Source: Nonomuraea deserti
Lineage (GTDB): Bacteria > Actinomycetota > Actinomycetes > Streptosporangiales > Streptosporangiaceae
Reading direction: 5' to 3'
Length of the DNA stretch: 52,740 bases
Assembly: GCF_004348685.1 (NCBI RefSeq)
Contig: NZ_SMKO01000047.1
Span: 1 to 52,740, forward strand
In this document: piece by piece, positions 30,826-39,670 of the stretch
Numbering within the stretch: the stretch's first letter is position 1
Layout: each line of letters opens with the position of its first letter
Notes under the pieces: model-generated
What the model was told of the DNA's origin: nothing
Database searches by the model: none
What the model saw: only the letters and a program-made list of their open reading frames with translations
Translations under genes and position numbers: made by a program

Positions 30826-32330
30826 CCGTTCTGACGATGCGGGCCATCGGCAAGTCCTTCCCCGGCGTGCGGGCCCTCGACGGGGTGTCGCTGACCGTGG
30901 CGGAGGGCGAGGTGGTGGCCCTCCTCGGAGAGAACGGCGCCGGCAAGTCGACGCTGATGAACATCCTGGCCGGCGTGTTCAAGGACTACGAGGGCGAGAT
31001 CGAGATCGGCGGGCGGGTGGCGCACATCCACTCGCCCAAGGACGCGCGCCGGCACGGGATCGCGATGATCCACCAGGAGCTCAACCTCGTGCCCGAGCTG
31101 TCCATCGCGGACAACATCTTCCTCGGCAGGGAACGCGCGATCCTCGACAGGAAGGCCATGGAGGCCCGGACCGCGGAGCTGCTGCGCGGTCTCGGCCTCG
31201 ACCTGTCGCCGCGCCGGCTCATCAAGCAGTGCAAGATCGCCGAACGCCAGCTCATCGAGGTGGCCAAGGCGCTGTCGCAGAACGTCCGCGTCCTGGTCAT
31301 GGACGAGCCGACCTCGGCCCTGGCCGACGCGGAGGTCCAGCGGCTGTACGCGGTCATCCGCGACCTGACCGGGCGCGGCGTGGCCGTCATCTACATCTCG
31401 CACCGCCTGGAGGAGCTGGAGGAGATCGCCGACCGGGTGGTCGTGCTGCGTGACGGCACGTACGTCGGCGAGCGCTCGGAGGTGGACCGGGACGAGCTGA
31501 TCCAGATGATGGTCGGCCGGCCGCTGGGCGAGATGTTCCCGCGGGCGGACGGCGGCGGGAGCGGCGTGGAGTTGCTGAAGGTCGAGGGGTTGTCGGTGCC
31601 GGGCGAGCCCGGCTCCGGCCGCACCCCGCTGCGCGAGGTCTCCCTGTCCGTACGGGCGGGCGAGATCGTCGGCGTGGCCGGCCTGATGGGCGCGGGCCGC
31701 AGCGAGCTGCTGGAAGCGATCTTCGGCGTGCACCGGCCGGCCGCGGGCTCGATGAGCCTGGGCGGGCGGCCGTACCGCCCGCGAAGCCCCAAGGGCGCGA
31801 TCCGGCGCGGCGTCGCGCTCGTCGCCGAGGACCGCAAGGCGCAGAGCCTGGTGCTGGGCAACACCATCGCCTTCAACGCCAGCCTGCCCTCGCTCGGCCG
31901 CCTCCTGCGCCTGGGGACGGTGGACGCGAAGCGCGAGCAGGCGGCCGTGGAGCGGCAGGTGAACGAGCTGCGCGTCAAGGCGCCCGGCACCCGGTTCACG
32001 GTCGGGAACCTGTCCGGCGGCAACCAGCAGAAGGTCGTGCTGGCCAAGTGGCTGCTGACGTCGCCGTCGCTGATCCTCATGGACGAGCCCACCCGCGGCA
32101 TCGACGTGGGGGCCAAGGCGGAGATCCACGCGCTGATGTCCTCGCTGGCCGCCGGCGGCAAGGGCGTGCTGGTGGCCTCGTCGGAGCTGCCCGAGCTGCT
32201 CGCCATGTGCGACCGGATCCTCGTGTTGTGCGAGGGCCGGATCACCGCGGAGTTCTCCCGGGGGGAGCACCCCACGCAGGAGGCGATTCTCGAAGCCGCC
32301 ATGGCACGACAAAAGGTGACGACGCTATGA
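30822..32330 (+). CDS. Ribose-type sugar ABC transporter ATPase (tandem domains)
   Basis: 502 residues with two ATPase domains, the CUT2/RbsA layout. Domain 1 has Walker A GENGAGKST and Walker B VLVMDEPTSAL. Domain 2 has the degenerate A-site GLMGAGRSELLEAIFG, signature LSGGNQQKV and Walker B LILMDEPTRGID. GTG 30822 shares GTGA with the preceding stop, and the end shares ATGA with the permease gene, so translation is coupled. Confidence 0.95.
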   Translation: MTVLTMRAIGKSFPGVRALDGVSLTVAEGEVVALLGENGAGKSTLMNILAGVFKDYEGEIEIGGRVAHIHSPKDARRHGIAMIHQELNLVPELSIADNIFLGRERAILDRKAMEARTAELLRGLGLDLSPRRLIKQCKIAERQLIEVAKALSQNVRVLVMDEPTSALADAEVQRLYAVIRDLTGRGVAVIYISHRLEELEEIADRVVVLRDGTYVGERSEVDRDELIQMMVGRPLGEMFPRADGGGSGVELLKVEGLSVPGEPGSGRTPLREVSLSVRAGEIVGVAGLMGAGRSELLEAIFGVHRPAAGSMSLGGRPYRPRSPKGAIRRGVALVAEDRKAQSLVLGNTIAFNASLPSLGRLLRLGTVDAKREQAAVERQVNELRVKAPGTRFTVGNLSGGNQQKVVLAKWLLTSPSLILMDEPTRGIDVGAKAEIHALMSSLAAGGKGVLVASSELPELLAMCDRILVLCEGRITAEFSRGEHPTQEAILEAAMARQKVTTL

Positions 32331-33385
32331 CGACCAAGACCGCGCCGCCCACGCCCGCGAAGGCGCCGGGTGAGAACCGGCTGCGGCGCACGTTCTCCGC
32401 CCTCGGCGCGGCACAGGCCTACATCGGCCTGGTCCTGATCCTCGCGGTCGGCATCGCGACGAAGGGCGACATCTTTCTCAACGAGACGAACCTCACCAAC
32501 GCCGTCGGCGCCTTCGCCTCGCGCGGCATCCTGGCCGTCGGCGTCACGCTGGTGATCCTTACCGGCGGCATCGACCTGTCCGTCGGCTCGCTGCTCGGCA
32601 TCGCCTCGATGACGGCGGCGATGATGTTGTCGAAGCACTCGCTCGAGCCGTGGCAGATCGTGCCGATCTGCATGGTGGTGGGCGCGTTCTTCGGCTTCCT
32701 GAACGGCGCGGGCACGGCCTGGCTGCGCATCCAGTCGTTCGTCATGACGCTGGCCATGCTGTCCGTCGTACGCGGCCTGGACCGGCAGGTCAGTGACAAC
32801 GTCAGCGTCGGCACCCAGATCGCCGGGCCCGACGGGAAGCTGACGCCGCAGGCGGAGGCGTTCCAGCTGTTCGGCACGCCAGGTCACAACCTGTTCGACC
32901 GGATCTACTACCCGGTGCTGGCCTTCATCGTGGTCTGCGTGGTCTTCCACCTGATCCTGACGAAGACCCGGTTCGGCCGGCACGTGTACGCGGTCGGCGG
33001 CAACCCCACCGCCGCCCGCCTGTCCGGGGTCAACGTCACGGCGATCACGATCGCGGTGTTCACGCTGTCGGGCATGCTCGCCGGGTTCGCGGGGCCCATC
33101 GACGCCGCCTACAGCGCCTCGGCCGATCCGCAGGCCGGGCAGTCGTACGAGCTGGACGCCATCGCGGCCGCGGTCATCGGCGGGGCGTCCCTGGCGGGCG
33201 GCAAGGGGACCATCGCGGGCACGTTCGTCGGCGCCCTCATCCTGACGCTGCTGGACAACGTGCTGGGGCTCAACGCGGTCAGCGACAACTGGCAGCTCGT
33301 CATCAAGGGACTGATCGTCGTCGTGGCGGTGGTCCTGCAGCGTCCCGATCTCTTCAAGTTCTTCCGAGGAGGGTCTCGATCGTGA
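32327..33385 (+). CDS. Ribose-type sugar ABC transporter permease
   Basis: 352 residues, eight to ten hydrophobic segments, BPD_transp_2 family. Typical CUT2 blocks are [33 protein letters not shown] and [20 protein letters not shown]. It works with the ATPase before and the binding protein after; both junctions overlap (ATGA, GTGA). Confidence 0.95.
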   Translation: MTTKTAPPTPAKAPGENRLRRTFSALGAAQAYIGLVLILAVGIATKGDIFLNETNLTNAVGAFASRGILAVGVTLVILTGGIDLSVGSLLGIASMTAAMMLSKHSLEPWQIVPICMVVGAFFGFLNGAGTAWLRIQSFVMTLAMLSVVRGLDRQVSDNVSVGTQIAGPDGKLTPQAEAFQLFGTPGHNLFDRIYYPVLAFIVVCVVFHLILTKTRFGRHVYAVGGNPTAARLSGVNVTAITIAVFTLSGMLAGFAGPIDAAYSASADPQAGQSYELDAIAAAVIGGASLAGGKGTIAGTFVGALILTLLDNVLGLNAVSDNWQLVIKGLIVVVAVVLQRPDLFKFFRGGSRS

Positions 33386-34359
33386 AGAAGGCCATCACCA
33401 TCGCGCTGTGCGCGGTTCTCGCCGCGGCGTGCGCGTCGAAGGCGCCCGGCCCGTCCACGTCGGCGGACGGCGGTGAGAAGAAGAAGTTCGTCGTCGGCTA
33501 CTCGCAGTCGAACAACGCCGAGCCGTACCGGGCGCAGCTCAACCTGCAGCTGCAGCACTTCATGAAGAAATATCCGGACATCGAGCTGCTGCCGATCGCC
33601 GACGCCAAGCAGTCGAGCGCCACGCAGGTCTCCCAGGTCCAGAACTTCGTCACGCAGAAGGTGGACGCGCTCATCGTCTCCCCCACGGAGCCCGCGCCGC
33701 TGACGGCGGCCGTGGAGCAGGCGTGCCAGGCCAAGATCCCGGTCATCGTCCTCGACCGCACGGTGAACACCGACTGCTACACCGCCTTCATCGGCGGCGA
33801 CAACGTGCTCATCGGCAAGAAGGCGGGCGAGGAGGCGGTCAAGCTGCTGCCCGACGGCGGCAACGTCGTCGAGCTGCGCGGCATCATGTCCAACCAGCCG
33901 CAGATCGACCGCGACAAGGGCTTCCGCGAGGCCATCGCGGCCAACCCCAAGATCAAGATCATCGCCGACCGCGAAGGCAAGTGGCTGAAGGAACAGGCCA
34001 CCCCGATCATGCAGCAGTGGCTGGCTCAGCACGAGAAGATCGACCTCGTGTACGGGCACAACGACCCCATGGCGCTGGGCGCCTACCTGGCGGCCCAGGC
34101 CGCGGGCAAGGCCGAGCAGATCAAGTTCATCGGCATCGACGGCCTGGCCATCCCCGACGGCGGCATCCGCGCGGTGCAGCTCGGCCAGCTCTCGGCCACG
34201 TTCATCTACCCGACGGGCGCGGAGGAGGCGGCCGAGACCGTCAACAAGATCCTGCACGGCCAGGAGGTGGAGAAGAAACAGGTGCTCGGCACGACGCAGG
34301 TCACCAAGGACAACGCGGCCGAGCTCTACAAGAAGTACGACCTGTCGGGGCAGGGCTGA
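33382..34359 (+). CDS. Ribose/galactofuranose-type sugar-binding lipoprotein
   Basis: 325 residues from a GTG. A signal with lipobox (LAAAC, Cys17) anchors it outside the membrane. The periplasmic-binding fold is of the ribose/YtfQ group: VVGYSQSNNAEPYR, VDALIVSPTEPAPL, VIVLDRTVNTDCYTAFIGGDN. Resemblance to YtfQ, which binds galactofuranose, fits a furanose ligand and agrees with the GH172 enzyme in the operon. Overlaps the kinase gene by one base (TGATG). Confidence 0.9.
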   Translation: MKKAITIALCAVLAAACASKAPGPSTSADGGEKKKFVVGYSQSNNAEPYRAQLNLQLQHFMKKYPDIELLPIADAKQSSATQVSQVQNFVTQKVDALIVSPTEPAPLTAAVEQACQAKIPVIVLDRTVNTDCYTAFIGGDNVLIGKKAGEEAVKLLPDGGNVVELRGIMSNQPQIDRDKGFREAIAANPKIKIIADREGKWLKEQATPIMQQWLAQHEKIDLVYGHNDPMALGAYLAAQAAGKAEQIKFIGIDGLAIPDGGIRAVQLGQLSATFIYPTGAEEAAETVNKILHGQEVEKKQVLGTTQVTKDNAAELYKKYDLSGQG

Positions 34360-35798
34360 TGTTCCTCGGCATCGACATCGGCACCGCGAGCTCCAAAGGC
34401 GTGCTGGTGGCGCCCGACGGGACGGTGGTGGCCACGGCGGTGCGCGAGCACCGCACCGCCACGCCCCGGCCCGGCTGGTTCGAGCACGACGCGGACGAGG
34501 TCTGGTGGGCCGACTTCCTGGCCATCGCCGGGGAGCTGGCCCGCCCCGACGTCGCCGCGATCGGGCTCAGCGGCATCGGACCGTGCGTGCTGCCCTGCGA
34601 CGCCGACGGCACGCCGCTGCGCCCGGCCATCCTCTACGGCGTGGACACCCGCGCCACCGCCGAGATCGCCGCCCAGACCGAGCGGTACGGCGCGGCAGCG
34701 ATCATGGACAGGTGCGGGTCGCCGCTCACCTCGCAGGCGGCCGGGCCGAAGCTGGAATGGCTGCGGGCCCACGAACCCGGCGTGTGGGAGCGCACCCGGC
34801 GCGTGTTCATGGCGCACTCCTGGCTGGCGTACCGGCTGACCGGCGCGTACGTGCTCGACCACCACTCGGCCAGCCAGTGCACGCCCCTCTACGACACCCG
34901 CGTCCACGCGTGGATCACCGAGTGGGCCGCTGACATCGCGCCCGGGCTGGAGCTGCCCGCCCTGGCGTGGAGCGGCGAGACCGTCGGCACGGTCACCGCC
35001 GCCGCCTCGGCGGCCACCGGGCTGCCCGCCGGGATCCCGGTGGTCGCCGGGACCGTCGACGCCTGGGCGGAGGCCCTCAGCGCCGGGGTCACCGCGCCGG
35101 GCGACGTCATGCTGATGTACGGGAGCACCATGTTCATCGTCGAGGTGCTCGCCGCGCGGGCCGCCTCGCCGCAATTGTGGGGGACCGCCGGGGTCGCGCC
35201 GGGGACGTACAACCTGGCGGCGGGGATGGCCACCTCGGGGGCGATCACCGGGTGGTTGCGCGACCTGACCGGCGCGTCGTTCGAGGAGCTCACCGCCGAG
35301 GCCGCCGCCGCCGGGCGGGGCGCGGAGGGGCTGCTCATGTTGCCGTACTTCGCCGGGGAGCGCACGCCGCTCTTCGACCCGGACGCGCGCGGCACCCTCA
35401 TCGGGATGACCCTGCGGCACGGGCGCGGCCACCTCTACCGGGCGGCGCTGGAGGCCACGGCCTTCGGCGTGCGGCACAACCTGGAGGCCATGCGGGCCGC
35501 GGGCGGCGTGGGCAGGCGGCTGGTGGCGGTCGGCGGCGGCACGCGGGGCGGGCTGTGGACCCGGATCGTGTCGGACGTGCTGCAGCAGCCGCAGGTCCTG
35601 CCCGCGCACACGGTCGGCGCCGCGTACGGCGACGCCATGCTGGCCGCCCGGGCGTGCGGCGTGGCGAGCGAGGGCTGGAACCCGGCCGTCGCCACGGTCG
35701 AGCCCGATGCGGGCGCGGCCGGCGACTACGACCGGCTCTACCACCTCTACCGCGACCTCTACCGGTCGACGCGCCACATCGCCCACGCGCTCGCGTGA
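34359..35798 (+). CDS. FGGY-family carbohydrate kinase
   Basis: 479 residues. N-terminal actin-like ATPase domain begins MFLGIDIGTASSKGVLV (phosphate loop). The catalytic Asp lies in VVAGTVDAWAEAL, and the C-terminal domain has AVGGGTRGGLW. FGGY kinases phosphorylate ribulose, xylulose, fuculose, gluconate or glycerol. After an isomerase of the fucose/arabinose type, a ribulokinase-like role is the natural reading. Last gene of the operon; it ends 9 bp from the convergent IclR gene. Confidence 0.93.
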   Translation: MFLGIDIGTASSKGVLVAPDGTVVATAVREHRTATPRPGWFEHDADEVWWADFLAIAGELARPDVAAIGLSGIGPCVLPCDADGTPLRPAILYGVDTRATAEIAAQTERYGAAAIMDRCGSPLTSQAAGPKLEWLRAHEPGVWERTRRVFMAHSWLAYRLTGAYVLDHHSASQCTPLYDTRVHAWITEWAADIAPGLELPALAWSGETVGTVTAAASAATGLPAGIPVVAGTVDAWAEALSAGVTAPGDVMLMYGSTMFIVEVLAARAASPQLWGTAGVAPGTYNLAAGMATSGAITGWLRDLTGASFEELTAEAAAAGRGAEGLLMLPYFAGERTPLFDPDARGTLIGMTLRHGRGHLYRAALEATAFGVRHNLEAMRAAGGVGRRLVAVGGGTRGGLWTRIVSDVLQQPQVLPAHTVGAAYGDAMLAARACGVASEGWNPAVATVEPDAGAAGDYDRLYHLYRDLYRSTRHIAHALA

Positions 35799-35806
35799 GC
35801 GGACCG

Positions 35807-36472
35807 TCAGCCGGACAGGATCAGCTTCTCGATGCGCTCGGCGGCGGCCACGACGAGGTCGCCGTACTGGTGGCCGGGCCCTTCCGGGCCGACCCTCGAC
35901 AGCGGGGCGGACAGGCAGAGGGCCGCCACCACCTCGTCGTTGAACCGGACGGGCGTGCTGACCGAGCTCAGCCCCAGCATCCGCTCGGAAACGCTCTCGA
36001 GCCAGCGCCGCTCGGGACGCGCGGGATCCGGCGGGTCACCGGCCTCCAGGACGCGCGCCGCCGAGCCGCGCGCGGCCAGCGGCAGGCGCGAGCCGACGGG
36101 CAGCGAGGCGCGCAGCTCGGCCTCGGACTCCGCGCTGGCCACGCAGAGCCGGTGATCGCCGCGCCGCACCCATATGGCCGCCGTCTCTCCCGTGCGCGCC
36201 CGCAGATCGTCGAGCACGGGGCCGGAGACGGTGATCAGGCCTGAGGAGGTGAAGCGCCGCCCGACGTGGTAGCGCCCCTGGCGGTCGCGGCGCAGCAGCC
36301 CGTGCTTGACCATGGACGCGGCCAGCCGCTGCGCGGTCGGGACGGACAGGCCGAGGTGGCGGGCCAGCTCGGTGGCCCCCATCGGGGCACGCTCGACCGT
36401 GTCGAGGATGGCGACCGCCCGGTCGATCACCCCGACCCCCGTGACCAGGTTTCCCTGCTCCTCATCCCTCAC
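35807..36472 (-). CDS. IclR-family transcriptional regulator
   Basis: 221 residues. N-terminal winged helix (VIDRAVAILDTVERAP, GLSVPTAQRLAASMVKHGLL) and C-terminal IclR effector domain (GETAAIWVRRGDHRLCVAS, GSRLPLAARGSAARV). It is convergent with the kinase gene and could regulate either the ribose-type operon or the operon to its right. No operator could be assigned. Confidence 0.92.
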   Translation of the reverse strand: MRDEEQGNLVTGVGVIDRAVAILDTVERAPMGATELARHLGLSVPTAQRLAASMVKHGLLRRDRQGRYHVGRRFTSSGLITVSGPVLDDLRARTGETAAIWVRRGDHRLCVASAESEAELRASLPVGSRLPLAARGSAARVLEAGDPPDPARPERRWLESVSERMLGLSSVSTPVRFNDEVVAALCLSAPLSRVGPEGPGHQYGDLVVAAAERIEKLILSG

Positions 36473-36516
36473 GGCACGACCTTAGCTCCGCCGGGCGAGC
36501 CGCGCCACGACACAGG

Positions 36517-37419
36517 TCAGTTCTTGATCCCGGTGAGCGTGACACCCTCGATGAAGTACCGCTGCAGGAAGAAGAAGAGCGCGACGATCGGCGCGATCAC
36601 CGCCGCGGACGCGGCCATGAGGTAGCCCCACTGGGTGAGGTACATGCTCTGGAACGACGCCAGCCCCAGCGACAGCGTGTAGTTCTCCTCGTCCTGGAGG
36701 TAGAGCAGCGGCCCGAGGAAGTCGTTCCAGGTGCCGATGAACGTGAAGATCGTCACCACGATGATCGCGGGCTTGGACAGCGGCATGACGATCGTCCAGA
36801 ACACCCGCCAGGGCGAGGCCCCGTCGATGTAGGCGGCCTCGTCCAGCTCGAACGGGATCGTCAGGAAGAACTGCCTGAGCAGGAAGATGTTGAACACTCC
36901 CCCGCCCGCCCCGGCGAACCAGCTCGGCACCGTGAGCGGCACGATCGTGTCGAGCGCGCCGAGCTCCTGCCACATGACGAACGTCGGGATGAGGGTCACC
37001 GCGTACGGCAGCATGACGCCGCTCAGCAGCAGCGCGAAGACGACGTCGCGCCCGCGCCAGCGCAGCCGGGAGAAGCTGAAGGCGGCCACCGAGCACGTCA
37101 GCACCGTGCCGATGACGCTGATGACGGCGATGACCAGCGTGTTCAGGAAATAGCGGCCGAACGGCTGCGTGGTGAGCGCCTCGCTGAAGTTCGACCACTG
37201 GAACGGCGCGGGGATCCACTCCGGCGGCGAGACGAACATCTGGCTGTCCTGCATGAGCGCGCTGCGCACCAGCCAGACGAACGGCAGCAGCGTCGGGACG
37301 GACCCGGCCAGCAGCGCGACGTAGAGCAGGATCCGGCGGTACCTGCGGGGCCGGCGCAACCCCCGCGTGGGGGCGACTCCCCGGGACCGGGTGCGGTCGG
37401 GCGTGGCCACGGCGGTCAA
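36517..37419 (-). CDS. Sugar ABC transporter permease (MalG type), GH127 operon
   Basis: About 300 residues, six membrane segments, EAA loop DEAAYIDGASPWRVFWTIVMPL. The proposed start is TTG 37419, which overlaps the upstream stop (TTGA); GTG 37410 is an alternative. A much longer in-frame extension to 37866 lies inside the neighbouring permease gene and is rejected. Last gene of the operon that begins with GH127. Confidence 0.9.
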   Translation of the reverse strand: MTAVATPDRTRSRGVAPTRGLRRPRRYRRILLYVALLAGSVPTLLPFVWLVRSALMQDSQMFVSPPEWIPAPFQWSNFSEALTTQPFGRYFLNTLVIAVISVIGTVLTCSVAAFSFSRLRWRGRDVVFALLLSGVMLPYAVTLIPTFVMWQELGALDTIVPLTVPSWFAGAGGGVFNIFLLRQFFLTIPFELDEAAYIDGASPWRVFWTIVMPLSKPAIIVVTIFTFIGTWNDFLGPLLYLQDEENYTLSLGLASFQSMYLTQWGYLMAASAAVIAPIVALFFFLQRYFIEGVTLTGIKN

Positions 37420-38297
37420 CGGGCACCTGCCATCTCGTAGTAGACCCAGCGGCGGGCGTTCCTGAACAGCAGGAACGTCACCACCATGATGATCATGAAC
37501 AGGGTCCAGGCGAGCGCGCTGGCGTAGCCCATCTCGCTCTCGGTGAAGGCCTTGCGGAACAGGTAGTAGACGTAGAAGAGCGTGGCGTGGTTGGGGCCGC
37601 CCTCGGTCATCACGTACGCCTGGTTGAACACCTGGAAGGTGCCGACCACGCCGACGACCAGGTTGTAGAAGATGGTCGGCGTCATCATGGGCAGCGTCAC
37701 GTGCCAGAAGCGCCGCCACGCGCCGCCGCCGTCGATCGACACCGCCTCGTACAGGTGCCTGGGCACGCCCTGCAGCCCGGCCAGGAAGATCACCATGGTG
37801 TTGCCGAAGCCCCACGTGCTCATGATGATCAGCGAGGGGACGGCGGTCGACTCGGCGTAGATCCACTGGGAGCCGGGCAGCCCGCCCTGCCGCAGCAGGG
37901 AGTTCAGCAGCCCGAAGTCGGGGTTGAAGATCCAGATCCAGAGCACGACGTTCGCGATCGCCGGGACCAGCGTCGGCAGGTAGAAGATCGTGCGCCAGAT
38001 CGACAGGCCCCTGACCTTCTGGTTGAGCAGCATGGCCACGGCGAAGCTGACGATCAGCACCAGCGGCACCGCGCCGAGCGTGTAGTAGGTGGTGGTGCTC
38101 AGCGACTTCCAGAACAGCTCGTCGCCCACCATCGCAGCGTAGTTGTCCAGCCCGATGTACGACGGGCTGGCGCCGATCTGCCAGTCGGTCAGGCTGAAGA
38201 AGGCCGAGGCCGCCATCGGCCCGATCGTGAAGATTAGGAACCCGAGGATGGCGGGCAGCGCCATCAGGATGCCCCAGCGTGTCTCGAGGCGGCGCAT
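37416..38297 (-). CDS. Sugar ABC transporter permease (MalF type), GH127 operon
   Basis: 293 residues, six membrane segments, EAA-type loop YEAVSIDGGGAWRRFWHVTL. ATG 38297 overlaps the stop of the binding-protein gene (TGATG). CUT1 type; no ATPase gene is linked, as in the first CUT1 operon. Confidence 0.93.
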   Translation of the reverse strand: MRRLETRWGILMALPAILGFLIFTIGPMAASAFFSLTDWQIGASPSYIGLDNYAAMVGDELFWKSLSTTTYYTLGAVPLVLIVSFAVAMLLNQKVRGLSIWRTIFYLPTLVPAIANVVLWIWIFNPDFGLLNSLLRQGGLPGSQWIYAESTAVPSLIIMSTWGFGNTMVIFLAGLQGVPRHLYEAVSIDGGGAWRRFWHVTLPMMTPTIFYNLVVGVVGTFQVFNQAYVMTEGGPNHATLFYVYYLFRKAFTESEMGYASALAWTLFMIIMVVTFLLFRNARRWVYYEMAGAR

Positions 38298-39658
38298 CAC
38301 AACTCCTGGGTGTGCTGCCAGCCCTGGAGCATGCTGGTGATCTTGGGGGCGGCGGCCTTGAGGATCTCCCCCGCCGGGCGTTTGCCGGTCTCGATCTCCT
38401 GCAACGCCGGGGTCAGCACGTCGCTGGCGATGGTGGTCATGTTCTTGACCCGGTTGCCGAAGACCGGCACGCCGTGCTCGCGGGCGTAGTCGACCACGGC
38501 CGTGCGGAACTCGGGCGGGTGCAGGTCGTTCTTCGTCCAGGAGTCGATCGCGGCCTGGTCCTCGTAGTACTTCTTCTCCTGCGGCATCCACAGGCCCTGC
38601 TCGAACAGGTCGACGTAGCGGGGGTCGTTGTGGAAGGCGAACAGCTCGACCGCCTCCTGCTCGTGCTCGCTCCCCGCGAACACCGCCGACGCCCCCGCCA
38701 CCTGCGTGGCGGTGAACGGCTCCGCGTATTTCGGCAGCACGCCGATGCCGTAGTCGACCTTGCTCTCGTTCATGTCGAGCAGGCTCCAGTGGCCGTCCAC
38801 CACCATCGCCACCCGTTTGGTCTTGAGCAGGATGTTGGTGCCCGGCACGTCGTTCCCGGTGGCGGCCAGCTGTCCGGGGCCCGGCGCGACGCGGTGCTCG
38901 TAGACGAGGTCCTGCAGGTTCTGGAAGACCTCGATCGCCTCCGGCGTGTCCAGCAGGCACCGCTCGCCGGTCTCGTCGGCGAAGTCGACGCCGTTGCTGC
39001 GCAGGAACCCGTACCAGGCCGCGCCGTAGGTGATGCTGCTGGAGACGCCGAACTGCTTGACCTGCTTGGGGTCGAAGCCGGACTCGTCGGGACGTCTGCC
39101 GTTCTGGTCGACGGTCAGCTTGTAGGCGTTCTCCACGAGCTGGTCCCACGTCCATGCGGAGCCCGCCTCCGCCGGCGGCGTGACGCCGGCCTGCGCGACG
39201 GCCGACCTGCTGAACCACAGCAGCTCGATCTCGTTCGCCGTCGCCACGCCGTGCAGGTTGTCCTGGCCGGACCACAGGTAGGCGTCCGGCAGGTAGCCGG
39301 CCAGCTGCGGGTACTCCTTCAGGTACGGGAAGAGGTTGACGAGCTTGCCCTGCTCGCCCAGGCGGAACGACATGGCCAGCGGCACGTACCCGACGTCCGG
39401 CAGCCGGTTGCTCGCGACGAGCGTGTTGAGCTTCACGTCGTACTCGTCGGGCGTGTAGAGGGGTTTGACGCTCACCCCGGGGTTCTTCTGCTCGTACTGC
39501 TCGAGCATGCTCTCGACGGCCTTCTTCTCGAACGTCGAGCCCCAGTACATGAACTGCAGCCGCACGTCCGAGCCCGAGCCCGAGCCGCCGCCGCAGGCCG
39601 TCGCGGCGGCGCCGAGCGCGGCCAGGCCGCCGATCTTCAACAGGTCGCGTCTTCTCAT
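38297..39658 (-). CDS. Sugar ABC transporter substrate-binding lipoprotein, GH127 operon
   Basis: 453 residues. Tat-like RRRDLLKIGG and a lipobox (AAATACGG) at the N-terminus, then an SBP_1-type sugar-binding fold (LQFMYWGSTFEKK, WSGQDNLHGVATANEIELLW). AAGGA lies before the ATG, 12 bp after the GH127 stop codon. Likely ligand is an L-arabinofuranosyl oligosaccharide because of the linked enzyme. Confidence 0.92.
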   Translation of the reverse strand: MRRRDLLKIGGLAALGAAATACGGGSGSGSDVRLQFMYWGSTFEKKAVESMLEQYEQKNPGVSVKPLYTPDEYDVKLNTLVASNRLPDVGYVPLAMSFRLGEQGKLVNLFPYLKEYPQLAGYLPDAYLWSGQDNLHGVATANEIELLWFSRSAVAQAGVTPPAEAGSAWTWDQLVENAYKLTVDQNGRRPDESGFDPKQVKQFGVSSSITYGAAWYGFLRSNGVDFADETGERCLLDTPEAIEVFQNLQDLVYEHRVAPGPGQLAATGNDVPGTNILLKTKRVAMVVDGHWSLLDMNESKVDYGIGVLPKYAEPFTATQVAGASAVFAGSEHEQEAVELFAFHNDPRYVDLFEQGLWMPQEKKYYEDQAAIDSWTKNDLHPPEFRTAVVDYAREHGVPVFGNRVKNMTTIASDVLTPALQEIETGKRPAGEILKAAAPKITSMLQGWQHTQEL

Positions 39659-39670
39659 CGGCGTGTTTCC

